Assembly (NCBI RefSeq): GCF_001048695.1 | Contig: NZ_CVRB01000002.1 | Coordinates: forward strand, 434,001-498,000 | Source: Neobacillus massiliamazoniensis | GTDB taxonomy: Bacteria > Bacillota > Bacilli > Bacillales > Cytobacillaceae | Direction: 5' to 3' | Length of the DNA: 64,000 nucleotides | In this document: positions 54,102-62,080 of the stretch, in pieces | Numbering within the stretch: position 1 is the first letter of the stretch | Layout: each line of letters begins with the position of its first letter | Program-made: the position numbers and the translations under genes | Notes under the pieces: model-generated | Seen by the model: the letters and a program-made list of their open reading frames with translations, nothing else | The model's database searches: none | What the model was told of the DNA's origin: nothing

Positions 54102-54323
54102 ATGGCTAACTAGGTAAAAGAACAATCGTATCAGCGAAAATCTGCTTTGACTGCTGGTACATCACTTATCATCATGTCACTTGCTGCATTTTTTTCCTAT
54201 GGCTTTGTCCATGGAAGTCTTGTGGTGCAAGGGTATGCCAGCGCCACTTTTCATAACATTAAGTCATCCAATATGCTTTTCAAAGCTGAAATCTTTGGTT
54301 GGGTTATTTGGTCGTTTCCGTAA
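54102..54323 (+). pseudogene. Broken DUF4386 membrane protein
   Basis: GGAGG precedes ATG 54102, but codon 4 is TAG (54111). Reading on gives YQRKSALTAGTSLIIMSLAAFFSYGFVHGSLV and ATFHNIKSSNMLFKAEIFGWVIW, the first third of a DUF4386 protein, then TAA. The rest of the family length (about 220 residues) is missing. It abuts the dead Crp gene. Confidence 0.75.
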
Positions 54324-54787
54324 TTGTGCTTTGTAGCGTTCTTCGGTGTAGATGCGATAAATGAAGCCAATTCATCTTGTACCTCACCAAAGTTGTGCTC
54401 GGTCATCTTTCGTGTCATTGTTTCTAATTATGAGTATTTGTTATACATGTCATTTTGGGTATCAAGGGCACCAACGACCAATATACAATCTTCTACACAA
54501 GTTAAAGAATACGCCGATGACTTATCTTGTTTATGATGATTGAAATTTGGAATGGCTTGTTCTTCTGTATAGAAATTGGATGTGACCTCTTTTCCCATTT
54601 CATCTATAGAATACTGCCTCACACACCCCTTCAATACGAAAAAACATTTAGTGGGAACATCTCCTTGTCTAAGGAGCATTGTTCCTTTTTTATATTCTTC
54701 AATAAGTACATCTTTAACGATTGCCTGTTGTTCCTCTTCGTTAAGCGTTGTAAATTTAGTCAAATACTTTAATAATATTCCTTCCAT
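54324..54787 (-). pseudogene. Broken Crp/Fnr-family regulator
   Basis: An intact cyclic-nucleotide-binding fold (EEYKKGTMLLRQGDVPTKCFFVLKGCVRQYSI) runs from 54787 to a TAA at 54428-54430. Beyond it the same frame continues as family sequence (LETMTRKMTEHNFGEVQDELASFI). A further one-base shift restores EERYKAQLRKRPN. The DNA-binding helix-turn-helix is gone. Crp/Fnr and DUF4386 genes are often neighbours, so both were probably lost together. Confidence 0.75.
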
Positions 54788-54970
54788 TTTGCTTTCAACT
54801 CCTTGGTTAAGCCATTATGCTTAATATCATCATAATTCTAAACCGTTTGTTTTGATTAAAAGAATAGTTAGATCAAATTGATAAATGAGAAGATGTTATT
54901 ACTTGCTTTCCATTATTATGTATAATTTACTTATCTGAAAATTTAGTTACATGATTATGGAGACGGTAGT

Positions 54971-55831
54971 ATGACGAATAAGACTCCTACTAATTATATT
55001 TTACATGCAAAAAGCAACCAGTTTTATTGGGAAGGAAACGGTCAATTATCTATTAAAACATTCTATAATGGAAAGGCACATTACAAGACTAGTAAAGGTT
55101 TTTTTGCTGTTGAAGAAAGCAGATACTTACTTCTTAATGAAGGGGCCTATACCATTTCAATCGATGACAAAAAGGCCGTTGAATCTTTTTGTATTTTTTT
55201 CAAAGATGGGTTTTCTGAAGAAGTTTTAAACACATTCCTTACATCAACTGATAAACTTCTAAGTGATCCTTTTAAGGATACAAATTCTATTGGTTTCTTT
55301 GAAAAAACTTATCAAACAAGTGATAAACTTTCTTCTCAATTATTAAACTTGAAAGAGAATCTTCCTGTTCTTGAAAATGACCCTATTGGTTATGAAGAAC
55401 AATTCCACAAATTAATGCATACTTTATTATTTGATCATATCAATACTCTTAGAGAAGTTGAAACACTAAGTGCGGTACGAAATTCTACACGTGAAGAATT
55501 ATATAGAAGGATAAGTATCGCCCATGATTATATAAGATCCTATTATGATAAACCCATCAATTTAAATGACATTGCACAGATTGCTTGCCTATCGCCAAAC
55601 CATTTATTAAGAACATATTCTCAAATATATGATAAAACACCTCACCAACATATTTCACAATTTAGGATACAAAAAGCAAAGCAGCTTCTATTAAATTTAG
55701 ACTTCTCTATTACAGATATAACATTTGAAATTGGTCTAAATAACCCTGTATCTTTTAGTAAAATGTTTAAGCAACATGTTGGAATTTCTCCCCTTGAATT
55801 TCGCAAAAAAGTGATTTTGGATAAGAAATAG
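54971..55831 (+). CDS. AraC-family transcriptional regulator
   Basis: The 286-residue protein has an N-terminal cupin-like sensor half of low similarity and a C-terminal AraC double helix-turn-helix (INLNDIAQIACLSPNHLLRTYSQIYDKTPHQHISQFRIQKAKQLL and SITDITFEIGLNNPVSFSKMFKQHVGISPLEFRKK). It lies 55 bases upstream of a VOC-family gene in the same direction and probably regulates or is co-expressed with it. Confidence 0.87.
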   Translation: MTNKTPTNYILHAKSNQFYWEGNGQLSIKTFYNGKAHYKTSKGFFAVEESRYLLLNEGAYTISIDDKKAVESFCIFFKDGFSEEVLNTFLTSTDKLLSDPFKDTNSIGFFEKTYQTSDKLSSQLLNLKENLPVLENDPIGYEEQFHKLMHTLLFDHINTLREVETLSAVRNSTREELYRRISIAHDYIRSYYDKPINLNDIAQIACLSPNHLLRTYSQIYDKTPHQHISQFRIQKAKQLLLNLDFSITDITFEIGLNNPVSFSKMFKQHVGISPLEFRKKVILDKK

Positions 55832-55886
55832 TAGATTAAATTGTTTATTCTTATGTTGAAATGATACTTGAAGGGAGAAATGTTTT

Positions 55887-56264
55887 TTGGAAAATAATAT
55901 GATTCAAAAAGTAGGACAAATTGGGGTACCAGTTAAAAACCTAGATAAAGCAGTACATTTTTATAAAGATCAACTTGGGCTTTCCCTTTTATTTAATACT
56001 GACAACATGGCGTTCTTTGAATGTAACGGGCTTCGTCTCCTGTTAAGCCTCCCAGAAAAGGATGAATATGTTTATTCTAGTTCAGTTATTTATTTTCAAG
56101 TTAACAATATTAAAGACACCTATGAAAAATTAATAAATATGGAAGTTGTTTTTATCGATGAACCACATATTGTAGCGAAAATGGGACAAATGGAAACATG
56201 GATGGCATTTTTTAAAGACACCGAAGGAAATACTCATGCTTTAATGAGTGAGGTACAAATTTAA
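55887..56264 (+). CDS. VOC-superfamily (glyoxalase-like) protein
   Basis: A 125-residue protein with the paired beta-alpha-beta-beta-beta VOC pattern: QIGVPVKNLDKAVHFYKDQLGLSLLF in the first half and MEVVFIDEPHIVAKMGQMETWMAFFKDTEGNTHALMSE in the second. It could be a metal-dependent lyase, a dioxygenase or a drug-binding protein. No specific match is recognised. It starts with TTG after AAGGGAG. Confidence 0.82.
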   Translation: MENNMIQKVGQIGVPVKNLDKAVHFYKDQLGLSLLFNTDNMAFFECNGLRLLLSLPEKDEYVYSSSVIYFQVNNIKDTYEKLINMEVVFIDEPHIVAKMGQMETWMAFFKDTEGNTHALMSEVQI

Positions 56265-56276
56265 TAAAAACATTGA

Positions 56277-56312
56277 GAGGGTGTCCCAAAACTTTTTGGG
56301 GCACCCTCCTCT
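56277..56312 (+). terminator. Terminator after the VOC gene
   Basis: GAGGGTGTCCC / GGGGCACCCTC around AAAACTTTTT. The T-run is weak (CCTCTTG). It also lies at the converging end of the Crp gene. Confidence 0.6.
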
Positions 56313-56348
56313 TGCTATCTATACCACTATTTATTAATCGCAAGTTAA

Positions 56349-57020
56349 TTATTTATTCCTCAACATCTCAGCAAGTTCATATAGTGAGTTGTGCTGTTGA
56401 ATGCGATAGTGACGTCCTTCCTTTTGCAAATACCCTTTATCACAAAATTGTGCAAGCACATGCAATAAGTGTCGATAGGAGACGCCTAAAAAATCACAGA
56501 CAGTTACGTGTTTCTCCTTATAGACCTCTCCATCAGCGGTTTGCAAAATAAAATCTGCAAGCCGGTTTTCAAGCGGGAAGGCGAGACTTTGCGAATACTT
56601 TGCAGAAAATTTTGTTGCTTTTATACTTAAAAACTTGGTTAGTTCACGTAGAAATTTCGCATCTTCTAGCATTTGTGCGCGATAGCGATGAAAAGGAAGC
56701 GCAAAGCAAATGGTCTTAGTGGATGTTTGGATCCCTTTTGTATTGTACACCTCATGTAATAATTCCATTTCTCCAATATAATCATTCGCGTTGATAAAAT
56801 TAATTAAGGAAACTTTCCCATTTTGATGCGTTACATAAGTTTTTGCTTTTCCTTCAATGACATAAAATAAAAAATCCGGTCGCATGCCTTCTTGAATAAT
56901 CCATTCATCGCGTTTATATTCATGCACTTCTATAAACTCTTCAATAGGAAAAGAAAATAACTGCGCAATGGAGTACTCCTTTAAATAGCTTTGCCTTTTC
57001 TCATTTTTATAAATTTCCAT
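56349..57020 (-). CDS. YeiL-like Crp/Fnr-family regulator
   Basis: About 223 residues: an N-terminal cyclic-nucleotide-binding fold (YKRDEWIIQEGMRPDFLFYVIEGKAKTYVTHQNGKVSLINFINANDYIGEMELL) and a C-terminal winged helix (VTVCDFLGVSYRHLLHVLAQFCDKGYLQKEGRHYRI). It resembles the YeiL branch of the family. ATG 57020 follows GGGGTGG. It diverges from an MFS transporter across an 18-bp perfect palindrome, the presumed operator for both. Confidence 0.87.
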   Translation of the reverse strand: MEIYKNEKRQSYLKEYSIAQLFSFPIEEFIEVHEYKRDEWIIQEGMRPDFLFYVIEGKAKTYVTHQNGKVSLINFINANDYIGEMELLHEVYNTKGIQTSTKTICFALPFHRYRAQMLEDAKFLRELTKFLSIKATKFSAKYSQSLAFPLENRLADFILQTADGEVYKEKHVTVCDFLGVSYRHLLHVLAQFCDKGYLQKEGRHYRIQQHNSLYELAEMLRNK

Positions 57021-57034
57021 AATCCACCCCAAAA

Positions 57035-57052
57035 ATATGAGATATCTCATAT
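57035..57052. promoter_or_regulatory. 18-bp perfect palindrome between crp-like and MFS genes
   Basis: ATATGAGATATCTCATAT is fully symmetrical and overlaps the likely promoter region of both divergent genes. A weaker related word (GTATCTCCATGATATCATGC) follows. It is the likely operator of the YeiL-like regulator. Confidence 0.65.
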
Positions 57053-57101
57053 TATTGTACGTATCTCCATGATATCATGCAAACAATGAGGGGGATACAG
57101 A

Positions 57102-58274
57102 ATGAACACACAACGCTGGATGAGTAGACAGTTTTTTAGTTTTTATATGACATGGGGCGTTTTTCTACCCTATTGGACTGGATGGATGATTCATACAAAA
57201 GGGATTACGGTTTCACAAGCTAGTTTGATTATGAGCTTAGGTTTGGTTACAAGAGGCATTTCTACATTAATTGCGTTTCCTTATTTATCGAGGAAATTTA
57301 GTAGTAAAACCTTATTAAATGGGATGGCAATCGGCACACTAATTGCCATTCTGTGTTGTATTCCAGAGAGTTCCTTTGTTAGTTTACTTGTGGTAACGTT
57401 ACTTTTGAATTTTGTTTACCCAACGTTGATGCCTGCTTTAGATAGCGCGGCTGGCGTACTTGCGCAAAATAATCAATTAAGACATTACGGGAAAAGCCGC
57501 TCGTGGGGATCTATCGGGTTTGTCGTGGCCGGCATGATCTTAACCGTCTTTACAGGGGCGTTTGGGGATGAAGTGATTTTATGGGCGCTATTACTCAGCA
57601 CATTGGTATTTGTGTGTCTTGGTTTTATGCGTGCACCCGTTGTTTTATCTGAAAAACCGCAAGCGGATCAAACAAAAAAAGGTGGTATGCTGGAATTATT
57701 TCGCATCAAAAACTTTGGTTTGGTGCTCGTCATTGTGATTTTACTGCAAGCGGCACACGCTTCTTATTACAGCTATGGCTATCTTTTTTTACAAGAAATC
57801 CATGCACCCAAATATTTAATTGGTGTGATTCTTAACATTGCCGTGATCGCAGAAATCATTTTCTTCTTAATCGCAGATCAGAGATTTCATAAATTTTCAG
57901 TTGGCTCCTTACTGACACTAGCGGCACTTGGTTCAACCGTACGTTGGATATTAGTATTTACCTTTCCAAATGTTATTGTTTTCTGTATCGCGCAAACATT
58001 GCATGCATGCTCATTTGCAATGGGGCATTATGCCTTTATGAAATATTTAATCAAAAATATTCCACATGCGCAGATTTCGAAAGCACAAGGTATGTATTCA
58101 GCGCTGGCACTTAGCTGGAGTACTGCGGTATTCACGATGTTCGGTGGTTATTTATACGAAATCGAGCCAAGATATGCCTTTATCGGGATGATTGTTTGTA
58201 CCATACCGTCAATGCTGCTTGCGCTTGTTTATCGGAATTTGGAACATAAAAAGGAAATAGCAATTTCTATTTAG
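57102..58274 (+). CDS. HcaT-like MFS transporter
   Basis: A 390-residue protein of twelve helices. FFSFYMTWGVFLPYWTGWMIHTKGITVSQASLIMSLG and the KSRSWGSIGFVVAGM motif are typical of the 3-phenylpropionate/nucleoside:H+ (HcaT, MFS_1-like) branch. GAGGGGG precedes the ATG. It shares its control region with the divergent YeiL-like regulator, which probably senses a related compound. Substrate unknown. Confidence 0.85.
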   Translation: MNTQRWMSRQFFSFYMTWGVFLPYWTGWMIHTKGITVSQASLIMSLGLVTRGISTLIAFPYLSRKFSSKTLLNGMAIGTLIAILCCIPESSFVSLLVVTLLLNFVYPTLMPALDSAAGVLAQNNQLRHYGKSRSWGSIGFVVAGMILTVFTGAFGDEVILWALLLSTLVFVCLGFMRAPVVLSEKPQADQTKKGGMLELFRIKNFGLVLVIVILLQAAHASYYSYGYLFLQEIHAPKYLIGVILNIAVIAEIIFFLIADQRFHKFSVGSLLTLAALGSTVRWILVFTFPNVIVFCIAQTLHACSFAMGHYAFMKYLIKNIPHAQISKAQGMYSALALSWSTAVFTMFGGYLYEIEPRYAFIGMIVCTIPSMLLALVYRNLEHKKEIAISI

Positions 58275-58317
58275 TTTGTTTATTTAAGACCATACGAAGC
58301 TTAAAACGATCTTATCT

Positions 58318-58446
58318 GCCGCGCAAATCTTCGGATATTCATGCAGCGGCATATTTTCGTTTTTCCGATGCTTAAGATTATTGTCGAGTCATTGGGTAAT
58401 ATTGGGCTATTTTTATAAAGCAGGCTTGTCCACTTTGGACAAGCCT
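58318..58446 (+). terminator. Hairpins after the MFS gene
   Basis: A stem TGCCGC / GCGGCA (58318-58352) and a perfect AGGCTTGTCC / GGACAAGCCT stem (58422-58446), the latter followed by an AT-rich tail. They probably terminate the MFS transcript. Confidence 0.6.
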
Positions 58447-58587
58447 ATTAATTTAGCATCAATTAAAATCTTACTCGTTTCAATTAAATGTATAATTTTA
58501 CAATAAATTTAAATTTGAAATATATTTTATTAACAAATTACTTATATACTAAGATTATAAATAATAATTCCTAAAGGAGTTGTTATA

Positions 58588-58644
58588 ATGATGGAATTCG
58601 TTGTTCGACTGGTTATTTTGATTCCCATTCTTACAATTCTTTAA
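58588..58644 (+). CDS. 18-residue hydrophobic peptide
   Basis: ATG 58588 follows AAAGGAG by eight bases, a near-ideal ribosome site. The product MMEFVVRLVILIPILTIL is almost wholly hydrophobic with a single Glu and Arg near the N-terminus. A strong terminator at 58694-58725 closes the transcript and no other gene fits inside. It could be a membrane micropeptide, a type I toxin, or a signal or leader peptide. I do not recognise a family. Confidence 0.55.
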   Translation: MMEFVVRLVILIPILTIL

Positions 58645-58693
58645 TCTTAACAATATACGAAGCTAATCCGCATTTATATACGTTCTCATCCTT

Positions 58694-58725
58694 GCTTCTC
58701 TCAAATTATTGGGAGAAGCTTTTTT
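58694..58725 (+). terminator. Terminator of the micropeptide transcript
   Basis: GCTTCTCTC / GGGAGAAGC around AAATTATT, followed by TTTTTT. Confidence 0.88.
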
Positions 58726-58839
58726 ATATTTGTACTCCAGAAAAAATTTAATTTCTACCCATTAATAAAAATATGTTTGAACAATAGGTTGAAACCACTA
58801 TACCGTTTTCTGATTCATCTGCAGCATCAAGGAATAATG

Positions 58840-59022
58840 CTCCTTTTAATGGTTAAATTAATAAAAATTGTCATGTCTCTTCGAATTGAAAATTTTATGG
58901 ATACATTTATACGTTTTCCTATATGGAGCTTGAATCAACGCTCCCATGATCCGCATCCAAAAAGGATGAATCAAGAAAGATATTCAAGGGAGTGGGAACA
59001 GGATGATCCCAGAAAAGAGTAG
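58840..59022 (+). pseudogene. C-terminal remnant of a GerA-type germinant-receptor A subunit
   Basis: The frame ending at 59022 reads SLRIENFMDTFIRFPIWSLNQRSHDPHPKRMNQERYSREWEQDDPRKE. This is the typical end of GerAA/SpoVAF proteins (DTFIRAPIW-like, then a charged tail) and overlaps the GerAB start by 20 bases, as in intact ger operons. The preceding roughly 400 residues are missing, so the A subunit is not made here. Confidence 0.7.
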
Positions 59023-60088
59023 AATTTCTCAGGGGCAGCTTATGTTTTTTATTTTACAGTCCCAAGTGGGGGTTGGAATTTTATCGCTTCCAAATAAAAT
59101 GCAAGCAGGCGCCAAGGGCGGAGGGTGGATTTCTGTTTTAATCGCCGGATTTGCCGTCCAAGTAATTATTTTAATTCTTTGTGCACTTTGCAAACGGTTT
59201 CCTTCCGATACAATATACCATTTCTTACCGAAGATTACCGGGAATCTTATTGGGAATCTGCTTTGCATTGGCTATATTAGCTATTTTCTGCTTACTGCAG
59301 GAACGATTTTAGCCAAGTTTGCCGATGTCGTGAGTCGATGGGTGCTGCAAGAAACACCTAGATGGACATTATTACTTCTCGCCGTTCTTACCTGTATGTA
59401 TTTGCTCAAAGAAAACGTACGAGTAATTGCAAGACTGTTTGTCATCACTACATCAACAATCATTGTAATGGTGATATTATCCTTGATCGGTTATGTCAAA
59501 ATGAACTTAAGTTATATTTTTCCTATAACAGAAGTGGGTTGGGGGAAAATACTTTTAGCAGCGAATGATGCCTTATATCCTTTAATTGGGTATGAAGTAA
59601 TATTGGTAATTTATCCATTTGTTAAAGGGAAAAGCGGCGGGAAATTAAAGGCAACTTCTTTAGGGAATATGTTGAGTACACTTTTTTACACATTTGAGGT
59701 GTTTACCAGTTTAATCATATTTAGTCCAGCGGTCATGCCCGCGATTTCGGAACCTCTCCTCTACATGCTGAAAGGTTTTTCTTTTCAGATCATTAATCGG
59801 ATTGATTTGATCTTTTTATCGTTATGGGTATTTATTGTTTGTACTTCCATGGTTTCATGGACATTCATGGCAACGGTTGGATTGGCTCGCTTCTTCCACC
59901 GAGACGAACATAAAAAGGCCGTTCCTTATTCCTTATTCATAATCTTTATTCTGGCTATGATGGCTCAAGAATCATCGATCAGCGACTTCTTTGATCAAAT
60001 GGTAAAGTTTGCTCATTATACTTTTGTGATTGGAATTCCGTTGATCCTCCTCTGTTTGACGTACTTAACTAGAAAAAGGTGGACGTAA
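59003..60088 (+). CDS. GerAB-family spore germination protein (B subunit)
   Basis: A 361-residue protein of ten helices in the amino-acid/polyamine/organocation superfamily. ISQGQLMFFILQSQVGVGILSLPNKMQAGAKGGGWISVLIAGFAVQ is the GerAB signature, and RFPSDTIYHFLPKITG follows. In intact receptors it binds the germinant. The A subunit is a remnant and no GerAC lipoprotein follows, so it would act only with subunits encoded elsewhere, or be an orphan. The start lies inside the gerAA tail. Confidence 0.88.
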   Translation: MIPEKSRISQGQLMFFILQSQVGVGILSLPNKMQAGAKGGGWISVLIAGFAVQVIILILCALCKRFPSDTIYHFLPKITGNLIGNLLCIGYISYFLLTAGTILAKFADVVSRWVLQETPRWTLLLLAVLTCMYLLKENVRVIARLFVITTSTIIVMVILSLIGYVKMNLSYIFPITEVGWGKILLAANDALYPLIGYEVILVIYPFVKGKSGGKLKATSLGNMLSTLFYTFEVFTSLIIFSPAVMPAISEPLLYMLKGFSFQIINRIDLIFLSLWVFIVCTSMVSWTFMATVGLARFFHRDEHKKAVPYSLFIIFILAMMAQESSISDFFDQMVKFAHYTFVIGIPLILLCLTYLTRKRWT

Positions 60089-60114
60089 GCTAAATGAAAA
60101 GGATCTGCTTGTTA

Positions 60115-60229
60115 TGGACGGCCAGAAAGTGAGTATAGTTGAATATCCGAAAGATTGCTTATGATAAAAAAATGTCACGCAATTAAACAGTATCTTACTA
60201 AAGAGATGACTGATTTGGAAAAAGATCAA
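60115..60229 (+). other. Two very short overlapping frames downstream of gerAB
   Basis: An ATG-led frame MDGQKVSIVEYPKDCL ends in TTATGA, which overlaps a second frame MIKKCHAIKQYLTKEMTDLEKDQ. A terminator follows. Neither has a clear ribosome site. They may be remnants of a lost ger or other gene; no family is recognised. Confidence 0.25.
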
Positions 60230-60237
60230 TAAATAAA

Positions 60238-60272
60238 AGAGCCATAGATTCAAAATGAATTTATGGCTCTAA
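60238..60272 (+). terminator. Terminator after gerAB
   Basis: AGAGCCATAGATTC / GAATTTATGGCTCT around AAAAT, with little T-run on plus and TTTTATTT on minus, so it may also serve the opposite strand. Confidence 0.65.
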
Positions 60273-60360
60273 CTATATTCAAAATTAGATTTTTACAAGT
60301 TAATCATCTTTCGGTTGTTCTTGTTTTGAGACCTGTATCTCTTTTTTACAACCTACTTAA

Positions 60361-61662
60361 TTAATATGGAGATCTAGCACCTAGATATCTAGTTTTCCAA
60401 TATGTAGATGTCATATCAGAGATAACTACACCTTGTGATGCAGCACTAATGAACTTATTGTTACCAAGGTAAATTCCAACATGTGATGGTCCTATTTTGT
60501 ATGTTTGGAAGAAGACAAGATCCCCTACACTTGGTGAATTTACTGGAGTTGTTGCATTCCACTGTGTTTCAGCTGTCCGAGGTAGAGAAATTCCTACATT
60601 ATTAAATACATATCTTGTATAACCACTGCAATCAAATCCTGCTGGAGTATTTCCTCCCCAGCTATATGGTGAACCCATGTATTTCTTAGCCTCATCAATA
60701 ACTGCCTGTACTTTTGATGCGGAAGTCGCCGGTGCTTTTTGAGCTACATTTGAATTTGCAGGCGCAGCTGGTTTTTGAGCAGGTGCTGGATTTGCAGGCG
60801 CAGCTGGTCTTTGAGCAGGTGCTGGATTTGCAGGTGCAGCTGGTCTTTGAGCAGGTGCTGGATTTGACGGCGCAGCTGGTCTTTGAACAGCTGGTGTATT
60901 AGACGGTGCTACTGGTTTTTGAGCAGCTGGTGTATTGGCCGGTGCCGCTGGTTTTTCTGCAGCTGGTGTATTGGTCGGTGCCACTGGTTTTTGAACAGCT
61001 GGTGTATTGACCGGTGCCGCTGGTTTTTCTACAGCTATTGATTTGGACGGAGCCGCTGGTTGAATAGGTGCTGAAGCTGCAGGCACTTTATTCATGGCAA
61101 CATTTGATTGAGCTCTGCTCACATTTAGAGTTTGTCCAACATTAATTCTGTTAGTTGTTAAATGGTTGTTTGCTTTAAGCTGGGAAACCGATAGATTAAA
61201 ACGAGCTCCTATCGTAGAAAGGGAATCACCTTTTTGAACAACATAAGTCGAATGGTTGGTAGTAGTTGATACCGGAGCTGGAGCTGGAGCCGGAGCCGGA
61301 GTACTTGAATTCGAATCTGCTATTTTCAATTGCTGACCGATACGAATCAAATTTGATGTTAACCCATTTAAGCTTTTAAGTGTACTTACTGAAGTATTAT
61401 AAGATCGTGCAATTGTCCAAAGACTATCACCTGATTTTACCGTGTATGTAAGTGATAACTTTTGATTCACATAAATTTTATCATCTGATAGATGATTCCA
61501 ATCTTTTAAATCATTAATAGAAACATTGTTTAATTTTGAGATTTTCGAAAGGCTGTCTCCTGAATGAACCGTATATGTATTTTCTTGTGCACTTGCAGAG
61601 GCTCCAAAAGCAGTAATTATAAGCCCGGCAGATGCAACTGCTGTTACTAGATTTTTCTTCAA
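60361..61662 (-). CDS. LytE/CwlS-like autolysin: three LysM, Pro/Ala linker, NlpC/P60
   Basis: A 433-residue secreted D,L-endopeptidase. After a signal peptide ending ASA (about residue 25) come three LysM repeats starting TYTVHSGDSL, TYTVKSGDSL and TYVVQKGDSL. A linker of about 125 residues is built of tandem 12-15-residue units such as QRPAAPANPAPA. The NlpC/P60 domain has the catalytic Cys in GFDCSGYTRYVF and His in GPSHVGIYLG. It cuts gamma-D-Glu-meso-DAP bonds during wall growth. TTG 61662 lies nine bases after AAGGA; the GTG at 61671 sits inside that site. Confidence 0.9.
   Translation of the reverse strand: MKKNLVTAVASAGLIITAFGASASAQENTYTVHSGDSLSKISKLNNVSINDLKDWNHLSDDKIYVNQKLSLTYTVKSGDSLWTIARSYNTSVSTLKSLNGLTSNLIRIGQQLKIADSNSSTPAPAPAPAPVSTTTNHSTYVVQKGDSLSTIGARFNLSVSQLKANNHLTTNRINVGQTLNVSRAQSNVAMNKVPAASAPIQPAAPSKSIAVEKPAAPVNTPAVQKPVAPTNTPAAEKPAAPANTPAAQKPVAPSNTPAVQRPAAPSNPAPAQRPAAPANPAPAQRPAAPANPAPAQKPAAPANSNVAQKAPATSASKVQAVIDEAKKYMGSPYSWGGNTPAGFDCSGYTRYVFNNVGISLPRTAETQWNATTPVNSPSVGDLVFFQTYKIGPSHVGIYLGNNKFISAASQGVVISDMTSTYWKTRYLGARSPY
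60730..61040 (-). repeat. Tandem repeats coding the Pro/Ala linker
   Basis: About eight 36-45-bp units (GCAGGTGCTGGATTTGC and GCAGCTGGTGTATTGG types on plus) encode PAAPANPAPAQ- and PVAPTNTPAAQ-like blocks. The adjacent identical units suggest recent slippage and probable length variation between strains. Confidence 0.8.
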
Positions 61663-61778
61663 CTTTAGCACTTCCTTAAAATTCTTTTTTTTTTAATATA
61701 TTAGGATACTAAAGAAATTTAACATAAAAAACAGGCAGGTAAAATGGGTATTAAGTAAGGTTATTCCTCCAATGAGAA

Positions 61779-61792
61779 TGTAAGCGCTTCCT
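61779..61792 (-). promoter_or_regulatory. cre-like site upstream of the autolysin
   Basis: TGTAAGCGCTTCCT matches the CcpA consensus at 12 of 14 positions, about 120 bases before the start. Confidence 0.4.
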
Positions 61793-61871
61793 ATTACAAA
61801 CAATAGAAATAGAGCTAAATGTTATAATGTAAGGGGTTTAAGCCCATATTTCGAGTTTATTCAACACTATT

Positions 61872-61888
61872 TGTAACATATTTGTAAA
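61872..61888. promoter_or_regulatory. WalR-like box upstream of the autolysin
   Basis: TGTAAC-ATATT-TGTAAA fits the WalR (YycF) consensus TGTWAH-N5-TGTWAH perfectly on the plus strand, about 210 bases before the minus-strand gene. WalR controls lytE-type autolysins in Bacillus. The distance and orientation leave its role open. Confidence 0.45.
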
Positions 61889-62080
61889 CATATTTTATTT
61901 TTAGTGAATTTTTCGATAAATACTATTTTACTAGCTTAAAAGAACTAAAATACTCTTTTGGCTATTGATGACCTTTGATTTTATTAATTTCTTAGCCTTG
62001 TTGATGTTGTTTTTTGTAAAAAGAAAACTAGAGTTAATATCAATTTCTCAGGTATTGGTGACTGAAATCATTTTGAATTT

